From contig CM055877.1 in the NCBI GenBank assembly GCA_029582165.1, forward strand, positions 4,012,023 to 4,076,022: a stretch of 64,000 nucleotides of DNA, given 5' to 3'. The translations under genes were made by a program, and so were the position numbers. This document shows, piece by piece, positions 55,980-64,000 of the stretch (positions are counted from its first letter, which is position 1; each line of letters opens with the position of its first letter). This DNA comes from Portulaca oleracea (lineage: Eukaryota; Streptophyta; Magnoliopsida; Caryophyllales; Portulacaceae). A model generated the notes under the pieces. It was not told the origin of the DNA. It did no database searches and saw nothing but the letters and a program-made list of their open reading frames with translations.

Positions 55980-57464
55980 CCCGCGGACGTCATAGAGCAC
56001 TATCATTGTAAACAAGACGCCCACGGCAACAAGCAATGGACTGACCCGAAGGCGGCCAAAGTTTATGTAAGTTATTTTCTTCTAAAATTAGTTTAATAAT
56101 TTATTTGTTGGAATTGTTGTTGGAAGTTGGAATGTGCAACTTATGTTTAGAAACGAGCGTGTGGCTCGATAGGATTAATCGGCGTGTGGCCGTATATTGT
56201 TACTTGATTCTATGTGTTGGAATTGTTTTTGGAAGTTGGAATGTACAACTCATGTTTAGAAACGAGCGTGTGGCTCGATAGGATTAATCGGCGTGTGGCC
56301 GTATATTGTTACTTGATTGTATGTGTTGGAATTGTTGTTGGAAGTTGGAATGTACAACTCATGTTTAGGAACGAGCGTGTGGCTCGATAGGATTAATCGA
56401 CGTGTGGCCGTATATTGTTACTTGATTGTATGTGTAGGAGTTGTTGTTGGAAGTTGGAATGTGCAACTTATGTTTAGAAACGAGCGTGTGGCTCGATAGG
56501 ATTAATCAGCGTGTGCCCGTATATTGTTACTTGATTGTATGTGTTGGAATTGTTGTTGGAAGTTGGAATGTGCAACTTATGTTTAGAAACGAGCGTGTGG
56601 CTCGATAGGATTAATCGGCGTGTAGCCATATATTGGAACTTGATTGTATGTGTTGGAATTGTTGTTGGAAGTTGGAAATTATGGGGTGTGTGTAACTTAT
56701 GTTTAGAAACGAGCGTGTGGCTCGATAGGATTGTATATGTTGCAAATGTTCGTTGTGGTAAAGTGGGCATGTGACCCCTTATTCTACAAGTTGAGTTTAT
56801 ATTGTAATTTGCAGGTTAATGTTTTATATTATGAATTTGGTATAGTCCATATTACAAAGGAAGCTCTGCCGAAATTTCTATGTAACTCTCCCTATATTAC
56901 CATAGTTGTGGCATCTATTGATAATATGTTTTGACAACAAACAACATGACCACTTTGCTTTACGTTTGGTCGCGGTTACTAATTATCATTAATGTTGATC
57001 ATTTGCAGAATGAATATCTTGAGCAAGTATCTGCAGCGGGCTTGGAGCCCAATACTGTGGAAGCCAACGCGGTGTTCTACAATGTCGCCGGTGGGATCTC
57101 GGTCAAGAATCAGTCTGTCTATGGCCTCGGATCATCGACGGGCATGTTCTACGAAAGGTCGACCCGCTATGCACGCCACAATGGTTAGGGATCTTCTTCC
57201 TCATCCGCCGCCCCTACCCCATCTGCTTATACTTCCATGTTGGCTAAAACACAGTCTTTGAGGAGTCAAGTCTCCCAATACCAGCAACTGTTGAGCCAAC
57301 TTGAAGGAAGATTGTCCCAAGTAGAACAAAATCAACAGTGTGAGGGCGCCTTCAGTGGTCAATTCTCCTCTAACTTCATTAATGACCCCCTTCTTCATAG
57401 TGTTTGTGAGGACAACTTTAAAAACTTATCGAGATATGTAATATATTTTGACCAGATTGACTAG
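55980..57464 (+). pseudogene. Plant En/Spm transposase-family protein (Transposase_24-like), broken
   Basis: A first recognisable exon ends at 56066 (IEHYHCKQDAHGNKQWTDP, then KAAKVY), with its upstream end not determined. The intron 56067-57008 holds the minisatellite. The second exon starts at 57009 with NEYLEQVSAAGLEPNTVEAN, then AVFYNVAGGISVKNQSVYGLG. This is the conserved C-terminal part of plant Ptta/En/Spm proteins. A TAG at 57186-57188 interrupts the frame after RYARHNG. The same frame then continues open to 57464 with a Ser/Pro linker and a coiled-coil-like SLRSQVSQYQQLLSQLEGRL. Intact relatives bind element ends. The nonsense codon and missing N-terminal exons point to decay. Confidence 0.75.
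56105..56745. repeat. 109-bp minisatellite, about six units
   Basis: The unit begins TGTTGGAATTGTTGTTGGAA and contains CGAGCGTGTGGCTCGATAGG and CGTGTGGCCGTATATTG. Successive unit starts are at about 56107, 56215, 56325, 56434, 56541 and 56651. The last unit is rearranged. It lies in the intron of the CACTA-borne gene, and open frames here are repeat translations. Confidence 0.9.
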
Positions 57465-57487
57465 CTCGTTGACTTGCAACCGTTGAC

Positions 57488-57512
57488 TATATATATATAT
57501 ATATATATATGC
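57488..57512. repeat. TA microsatellite
   Basis: A TATATA run lies at the inner border of the right CACTA subterminal region. Confidence 0.8.
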
Positions 57513-57519
57513 TACTGTT

Positions 57520-57905
57520 TGCGACCGTTCATTTTTATATATATATTATTATTTGCGACCGTTCATTTTGTGACCGTTTGGCACTTATACTTCAAATATA
57601 TTTTGGAAAGATTATATTACCAGAAACCCGCGACAAAATTTTTTTTACAAAAATAAATAAAATGGGCGACCGTTCAGCTGAACGGTCACTCAGTAACGAC
57701 CGTTAACCAACGGTCACAATGGCTAACGACCGTTCATAAACGGTCACACGAGCGAACGACCGTTCATTGAACGGTCGTTCGCTCGTGTGACCGTTTATGA
57801 ACGGTCGCCCGCTTCCACAAACGACCATTGAGGCGGCCGTCAAGCGGTCACAAATGAACGCGATCGCCGCCCCCCGACTGCTGTGACCGTTCATAACGGT
57901 CTTAT
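57520..57905. promoter_or_regulatory. CACTA right subterminal repeat array
   Basis: More than fifteen GACCGTT(C)/(G)AACGGTC units in both orientations. They include a long near-palindrome centred at about 57768 (CGAACGACCGTTCATTGAAC). It mirrors the left array. Confidence 0.85.
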
Positions 57906-57936
57906 TTTTGTTACCATGTTGTAGTGACTGTTGTAT

Positions 57937-58083
57937 ATGCATCCGGAACATGTGCTCCATACATTTATAAGTGAACAATATTTGTAGTAAGAGTGAACAA
58001 TCTAATATCTGCAGTGAACAATATAATATATATGGGTGAACAATCATACTATCTGGAACATGTGCTCCGGATGCACTTAATAA
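57937..58083. mobile_element. AGTGAACAAT-type MITE, copy C
   Basis: ATGCATCCGGAACATGTGCTCC at the left and GGAACATGTGCTCCGGATGCA at the right are almost exact inverses. GTGAACAAT words are between them. It begins only about ten bases from the CACTA right end. Confidence 0.85.
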
Positions 58084-59049
58084 ATTGCATGTTTTATACT
58101 TTTAGGTGCATTCTTTTTAGGATATTTAGCACAAAATAATTTAAAGTCAGATATGAATAACAGAAAAATAATATAAACTAACCTTTTGGTTGAAAATGTG
58201 TCAAACTTTTAACCTTTTTACTTTGGAAAGTTCAAAACTGACTGAAATAATTTAAACGTACTAACTAAATCAGTTATCAACCTAATGTATTTTTGAACTT
58301 TTCAAAGGTGTCATGTTAACTTTCCGACATCGAATTCAATTTTGGTTTAGTCAGAGTCAATATGTTAAAAGTTTGGCTTATTCTCAGCCAAAAAAATCAG
58401 TTTAAATTATTTTCAATCATTCCCTTTTGACTTCAGATTATTTAGAACCAAACCCATTCTTTTTAGGGGCTAATTAATAGCTACTTTCTCTAATTTAACT
58501 ATTTTTTATATTTTTAATATTCAATTTTTAAAATTTTTACCTGATCTGATATATAGCCTCATCATACAAAAGAATCTCCTCATAAATCATGATTCATGCA
58601 CATCACAATCATTCATACAGAAAACAAAAATGCTAGAAAATGATTTTAATCAGCAATAGATAGACATTTTTTTCGACATCTCACAATCACAAATGGCTAC
58701 ATAATATAATCTCTATTTTCTATTTTCGACATTTCACAATCAAAAATGGCTACACAATATATTCTCTATTTTCTATTTTATTGGCACTTTAACCTTTTGG
58801 AATAATATGTAACAAAAAGTCACTATCATTAATTAGAAATTATGCTTTTAAAATTATAACTTTTAAATAAAATATTTTTTCTAAAAACGATAATAATAAT
58901 AATAAGATTAAATTTGGTAAATGTTAGTTATAGATATATTAATTAAATATAAAGTGATAGATATTATAAAGATAAGAAAAAAAAATTAATTAGTTAAAAT
59001 AACATATAATACATACAATTAAAAGGTTGAATATATTTTGAGCTTACAG
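58084..59049. other. Gene-free AT-rich stretch
   Basis: No gene or element boundary. A short local duplication around TTTCGACAT(C/T)TCACAATCA with TATTCTCTATTTTC occurs at 58670-58780. Confidence 0.4.
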
Positions 59050-59456
59050 TCTGTTTGGTTATTAGAGGGGGGGAGGGGAGGGTATTAGAGGGGAGGGAAG
59101 GGGAGAGGATCTATTTTTGTCTTGTTTGGTTTATAAGTGGAGGAGAATGAGAGGTAAGAAAGGTTAATTGTTGTGTTTGGATTAGAAAAGGGAGGGAAAA
59201 AGGGGAAGAGGAGAAAAATAAAGTAGTTTATTATATTAATAAAATTATTTTCTTTTTTTTAAAATTATAATGAGTTCCCTTCCCCTCCGTTAACCCTCAT
59301 AGTGGGGGTTAATGAAAAGGGGGTTAATGGAGGGGAATTGAGGTGAACGGTTCCCCTCCCCTCCCCTCCCCTCCTATTTATTTATCTAAACAAGGGTAAG
59401 GGAAGTTATTTATCTCCTTTCCCCTCCTATAACCCCAAAACAAACAGGCCCTTAGT
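59050..59456. mobile_element. hAT-like MITE with G-rich ends
   Basis: The left end AGTCTGTTTGGTTATTAGAGG is mirrored by CCTATAACCCCAAAACAAACAGG at the right. GGGGAGGGG blocks near the left pair with CCCCTCCCC blocks near the right. There is no coding capacity. Confidence 0.7.
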
Positions 59457-60250
59457 GTCCCTTCAACTACATAGTTAACACATATTATTGTCTTATTTCA
59501 ATTAGGCATGTCAAATAAAATCAAAATCAAAACTAATACTTTAGAAAATGTTGCCAAATGAAGCATGAGGGATCAGATATAATAATGTTATCCCTAAGTC
59601 TTACAATTTAGAGACAATGATTCCACACACATATAATCACACGTATTTTGGTTATATAATTGTATTGAGAATAGTAAGAACGTCTCCACCAAATTAGATA
59701 AATAATAGGAATTATGCTGGACCCTCATTATTCTCACACTCGCAAATTGGGATATATTTCCACACTAAAGGGTAAAAGACCCACTTTTATTTACCCTTTT
59801 TTATAATTTGTGCAATAATGTTATACTTTCTTTGTTTTTAATGTTTTATAGTTTTTTGATATATTTCTTTTTTGTACTTATGGGACTTTGATATTTTACT
59901 CTGCGTGGAAATAAATTTTGTTCAATTTGAATTAGTGAATTCATAAATATTCATTCAAAAATCATAAACATTATTTATATGGAACTTTGATATTTTACTG
60001 TACATGAAAATAAATTTTGCTAAATTTTAATTAGTTCACAAAAGTTTAGTAAACTCATAAATATTAATTTTAAAATCATAAATATGTAAACATACATTGG
60101 TTATCATAATTAAAGAAAAATATTTAAATAACTAGTGTTAACCAGTGTTTTTTTAAAAAAGTTGGCCTATCATTTTTGCCTAGAATTATTTTTTAGAAAA
60201 AATAACTTTTTCTTTCCTCTTCCTTGGTGTTTCCTCGCTCGACATGGAAC
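59457..60250. other. Gene-free AT-rich stretch
   Basis: Contains a weak local repeat around TGATATTTTACT with GAAAATAAATTTTG (about 59890 and 59990). No gene is visible. Confidence 0.4.
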
Positions 60251-60251
60251 C

Positions 60252-60420
60252 ATAGGCGGATCCCCATGTAAGGTGAGGGTCGTCATGGCCACCCTCCTTA
60301 AGTCCAAAAAAATGATATAATTTAATATAATTATGAATAAAAATATCGACTATATATTAATCAAATGAGTTTAATAATGTATCAGATACCCTTAATTTAA
60401 AAGCCTAGATCCGCCTCTGC
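60252..60420. mobile_element. Small inverted-repeat element (GGCGGATCC ends)
   Basis: ATAGGCGGATCC at the left is mirrored by TAGATCCGCCTCTG at the right. The adjacent GGTCGTCATGGCCACC is typical of a repeat family seen widely in plants. It is non-coding; class uncertain. Confidence 0.45.
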
Positions 60421-61703
60421 ATGGGACAAAGGTTGTCACTCCTTCCCACATGTTGCCACATATTGTTATAGGTCTTTCATACGCTGATGAGTTTGCTCTA
60501 AAAATAAAAGGTACATTTGGTAAAATAATCGTTAATAGTATATTAAAATTGTAAACCAACACATATTCAAAAAATAAATAATTAATTAAAGTGATATATA
60601 TTTTTTAAAAATAAAATATTTATTTTAAAAAATAAATAATTATTTAAAGTCAAAATTATTTAAATAACCAGTGCTAACAACAACGACAATTATTGGGCTA
60701 AATTTATCGGTAGGGCGGAGCATCAGTCCGACACTATATCGAATGGACCAAGGACGGAACTAGAGGATTGGTACGGGCCGAAGACTGGACGGGACCGACC
60801 AAACTTTTTACTGTCCATAACTGGACCGAACTTCTAATGGGCTGAACCTATGTTTAATTTGTGTTTTCGGTGGCGATGCGCGAGTGAGAATGAGAATGAG
60901 AGGGGAGGTGGGCGGGAGAAGACGAGTCCCACGGGGACTAATTGAAAGTGTGGGGGACTAGGGACTGGGAGGAAGGACCGTGGGAGTTAGGTAGTATAAA
61001 CCCCAAAAATTCAATATATCACTAGAAGAGTTCGATTCTTCAGTGGATCCTTGATCCATTCAGTTTGGTGTAGAGGTTGGACTGAGGACAAAAATGAAAA
61101 TTTCTCGGACCGAGGACTGGACCAAAAATTTTCGGTTCAGTCCGATCCAATCCAAATTTCAATCCGGATTGGACTGTGCTTAGCTCTCTTTTCCATGATG
61201 AAAGGTTACATAATTACATATAGCATGAGCTTTTCGTGCTTAAATTTGTGTTTATGAACCAATAGTATATGCTCGATTATTCAGCCAAACTCAAACAATG
61301 GAACGCAATTTAATCCGATTCAAACAGAAATGATTTCTATGAGGAGGAATGTGATCATTGCTTGCGTGCTCTCGAATATATTTGCTTAGGCAAACAGATG
61401 TTTTTGACAGGAGCAAAGCAAAATTTTGATCCCCAAATATCCAATTAGGTCCCGGGAAAGTCAGGATACGGTTACATTTTATTTTGTCTGAATTTTTTAT
61501 ATTGATCGAATTGATTGAAAAATTGGAAACTACATTTCTCTTATTGTCCGAATTTGATTTAAACTTGAATTTAGATTTATGCGATTTGTTAGACTCGAAA
61601 AAAACCGATAACAGTCATCAATTTCTATTCAAAATTCAACGTTGGCTGAACCGAATTTTTGTCATTGCTACTTGGATGCTTGAAATGTGCTTTGTTAACT
61701 GAC
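60421..61703. other. Gene-free stretch with a GGACCGAGGACTGG repeat block
   Basis: At about 60720-61170 the words GGACCAAGGACGGA, GGACTGAGGAC, GGACCGAGGACTGGACC and their inverses recur. This suggests a decayed foldback element. The rest is AT-rich with no gene signal. Confidence 0.4.
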
Positions 61704-62008
61704 TAGCCTTGTTCTTTTCTGCGGTTCCACACCGCACCTGCCATATTCTTCCACACTTATCACAATCTTTCCATACTATACTATATTATTCCACACTTTA
61801 CCACAACAATCAAAACTTTCTCTATCCTCACTTTTCTCTCTCTTCACTTTTCTCCTCTACTATTCACATTTTCTCCCCTCACCTATCACATCAATCATTC
61901 TTACCACAACTTTTAACATGTCTTACCATACCATATCACACTTTCCACGACATTGTCATACCATATCATTTGCCACATCCAATTTACCGCACAAAAGAAC
62001 AAGGCCTA
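61704..62008. mobile_element. hAT-like MITE, GTTGCGGT type, copy 3
   Basis: The ends GCCTTGTTCTTTTCTGCGG and CCGCACAAAAGAACAAGGC are near-exact inverses. The interior consists of CACACTTTACCACAA and TATTCACATTTT-type words. The interior diverges from copies 1 and 2, but the ends are the same. Confidence 0.8.
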
Positions 62009-63023
62009 GAACTTTCAACATGTGATCCGTATAGTAGAGGGACATTAGTTTTGAAAAGGGACTAGGGAGAAAAGAGTGAGCAATATGGATGATAATTTTG
62101 AGTAAAAATAAAAACTTGGGTAGTATTGGTAGCCTAATCCAAGAGCTCGTACATTATAAATTTATAATTATTAGATGGTTCTTCCTCATTTTTTCAAAAA
62201 AATAGGGATTCGAAAAAATAAATAAATACTTTTGATATCTAAAATGATTAACCATGAATCGAAATAAAAGCTAACTATTATCAGATTCAATATCGACTAA
62301 CTGTCATTTTCAATCTAATTCATGGTTCGGATTTTTTTTGGTCACTAATAAGTTCAGTTCACGACTCATGTCTGTGGCAAACCAAACCCTAGTTTCCAAT
62401 TTATTCGGTCACGAATAAGCAAACTTTCTTAGGATACTATCTAATCCATCCACCATCAATTTCAGGTAAACTTTGAACAAACATGGTGCATTGGTAGTAT
62501 CCTAAGAAAGTTTCTCTACAGCCTTCCGAGCTTAAGAGTGAAATAATAAATCCGACGTAAATAAGCGAGCCGCGTGCCCTACACTATAGTATGATCATAG
62601 GATTACAGCAAAAAGAGACAGCATCCAATCCAAGACTTAAAATATAGATGATTATAGATTCAAAGAATCAAACCAAAGATGCATAAAACTCTACTTACCT
62701 ATTTGACAACTAAACTAGTACAATCCCTCACTGATCATATCTCGAATCTTGATACCCCCGGCTTCTGTACATAACAAGAGACCCGGTCCTTCAGACTGCA
62801 CCGCAACACCAGCCCAGAACAGAACCGGGCCAAAAAATAACCAACCTATCCCCCCCCCCCCCACCAACAACAACTCTCATTGTACAACGCGCTTGGGCAA
62901 TGATCGGGAAGACCGCATGTCCTCTTGACTTTCTCCAACCAACTGTAGCCATTCCCCACACAAGGAAAACGAACGTAGTTTCTTCTGTCGCCAACTAACT
63001 TAACTGTCAGAGTCAGAAACGCA
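62009..63023. other. Spacer and probable 3'UTR of the right-edge gene
   Basis: A short inverted pair CTTTCTTAGGATACTA and TAGTATCCTAAGAAAG (62424 and 62494) brackets 55 bases. A C homopolymer is at 62851-62862. The minus-strand open frames at 62791-63190 overlap the last exon in other frames and are not taken as genes. Confidence 0.4.
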
Positions 63024-63814
63024 TCATGATTCGTCATCATACATGACGGCATCACCTTCACGAGGCGGAGACAATGGCGGCACGGCGGGTTCGTGGATTG
63101 CTGCATCTGCAACCTCCAACACCTTCCTTGCGGTTGCCTGTGACTCCGAGGTCGTGGTGGTGGTTTTACCCGTCTTTTTCGAGGCGGCAATCAGGTCGTT
63201 GTTAGCACTTGTTGAATTTGATGTCCCGATGGAAGACAAGAATTTATCCTTTGCCTGGTTTTTGTTGGCAGATGCAATAATGGAAGTGAAAATGCCACTC
63301 TCTCTCAAACCCTGGACAATTACCTGCTCACAAAACATTCGACACTTGGGTGTGAAATTCATGGGTAAAAAACAGTTGGGTAAAAATCAAATTTTAGTAA
63401 CTTTTGGTAATTTTTTGAAACTTTTGGTAACTTTTGGCAAATTTACGCTACCAATTTGACATTAGTGACCTAAACACATAATACTCAAATACTAGCTCAT
63501 CTGATCTTTGTATCGATTTCAAGGGCTCGGAACGACAGCAACTGTACTTACCATAGGAGCATATATCCTAGTTAGGATGCCTTTCCTCAAGAGCTTCAAG
63601 TTTAGGGTTTTGTCGCCCCATACGACATGCTCTTGATACCTAGAAACACAAGAGACCGGGCGAATAAGTTGCTCGGAACACAAACCGAAAAACGATATCA
63701 CAGACAAATGTAGAAACACCGCATCGATTAACAAATCACTCGAGAATGCTTGGGTTCACATGCTTACCACTTCCTCATTTCTTCCTCAGTAGCAGTTGAG
63801 GCAATTATGAATGC
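63024..63814 (-). CDS. 3' part of an unidentified plant gene (three last exons)
   Basis: Minus-strand exons are 63768-63814, 63552-63639 and 63024-63323, with GT-AG borders and consistent phases. They encode about 145 residues. The first exon reads [16 protein letters not shown]. The second reads [20 protein letters not shown], then ILTRIYAPM. The third reads [18 protein letters not shown], then a Lys/Ser/Thr-rich low-complexity tail ([17 protein letters not shown]) ending VMYDDES. The gene continues beyond 64000. No transmembrane segment or catalytic motif is visible. I do not recognise the family. Splicing consistency and codon-like composition make it a credible real gene. The GGTAAATTT repeat field at 63370-63450 is in its last intron. 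Confidence 0.7.
63370..63450. repeat. GGTAAATTT-type repeat field
   Basis: TTTTGGTAACTTTTGGTAATTTTTTG and related short units resemble the fields at 20050-20240 and 44690-44910. Confidence 0.55.
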
Positions 63815-64000
63815 CTGCCATCAAACAAGTTCATAGCACCGGTTAAATAAGGATCTAAGGGAAGGAAAAGACAAAGAACAGCGAGTGTCTTAAACAAGCG
63901 TTGCAGAGAATAAATTGCATCCAGGCAATGTTAGCTGGCAAGGCTAAGTAGCAGCAGATGTAAGCAGTCAGTCCAGCATTTAATCTAGTTCCCAAAATGA

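Larger units (their letters stand above)
53629..57926 (+). mobile_element. CACTA (En/Spm) DNA transposon, 4.3 kb
   Basis: The ends are CACTACAAGATGGCAGG and CCATGTTGTAGTG, inverse of each other in the outer bases. The flanking 3-bp duplication is ACT (53626-53628 and 57927-57929). Both subterminal regions (53660-53830 and 57520-57900) are packed with GACCGTTCA/TGAACGGTC motifs in both orientations, the expected binding array for a CACTA TnpA-like protein. Inside are a transposase-family exon pair, a minisatellite and long inverted repeats. No TnpD-type catalytic transposase is present, so it depends on a relative for movement. Confidence 0.92.

Noticed and set aside
56105..56745. CRISPR-like array
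   Set aside because: Units are contiguous 109-bp tandem copies without unique spacers, in a plant genome.
56317..56774. Repetitive open frames on both strands
   Set aside because: Translations of the 109-bp minisatellite.
62791..63190. Minus-strand frames of 67 and 114 codons
   Set aside because: They overlap the last exon of the right-edge gene in other frames and cross a C homopolymer.

Overview
This is a eudicot plant nuclear window. It has intron-rich genes with GT-AG splice sites, AT-rich introns and intergenic DNA, and a dense load of plant transposons (CACTA, MULE, Stowaway, hAT-like, Copia, LINE, Au-type SINE). The species cannot be named from the sequence.

Five protein-coding genes can be reconstructed exon by exon, and a sixth runs off the right edge. 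(1) 1469-9020 (+) is the spliceosomal U2 snRNP protein A' (leucine-rich repeats, 283 aa). (2) and (3) 11881-19867 (-) and 25659-30971 (-) are two tandem head-to-tail zeta-class glutathione S-transferase / maleylacetoacetate isomerase genes with ten exons each. The left copy encodes a complete 222-aa protein. The right copy has diverged in the glutathione-site loop and appears to need a shifted splice acceptor to stay in frame. (4) 33944-38186 (-) is a cytosol-type NAD-dependent glycerol-3-phosphate dehydrogenase (467 aa). (5) 40136-44374 (-) is an IQ67-domain calmodulin-binding protein (391 aa). (6) 63024-63814 (-) is the 3' end of an unrecognised gene. These are unrelated housekeeping or signalling genes with no common pathway; only the two GSTZ copies are functionally linked, by duplication.

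The rest is mobile DNA, much of it bounded by visible target-site duplications (TSDs). Between the GSTZ copies a 5'-truncated LINE (RNase H end, 15-bp TSD) is interrupted by a short Copia-type LTR element (22376-24974, TSD TCTAC) that keeps only gag-protease. GSTZ copy 1 intron 3 holds an Au-like SINE (18-bp TSD) and a 663-bp exact-looking tandem duplication whose ends lie in the SINE and in an exon. 48782-50197 is a MULE with roughly 250-bp terminal inverted repeats and a GC-richer, gene-like interior (Pack-MULE candidate). 53629-57926 is a complete-ended CACTA element with GACCGTTCA subterminal repeats, a degenerate plant-transposase gene, a 109-bp minisatellite and a roughly 490-bp palindrome. 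Smaller inverted-repeat elements occur throughout, several in families of two or three copies inside this one window.

All calls are by reading alone. Exon boundaries rest on splice consensus plus reading-phase consistency plus recalled family similarity, and no alignment or expression data were available. I see no prokaryote-type system, rRNA or CRISPR. The least ordinary structures are the CACTA-internal palindrome, the Pack-MULE, the GSTZ splice-site shift, and the 663-bp duplication.
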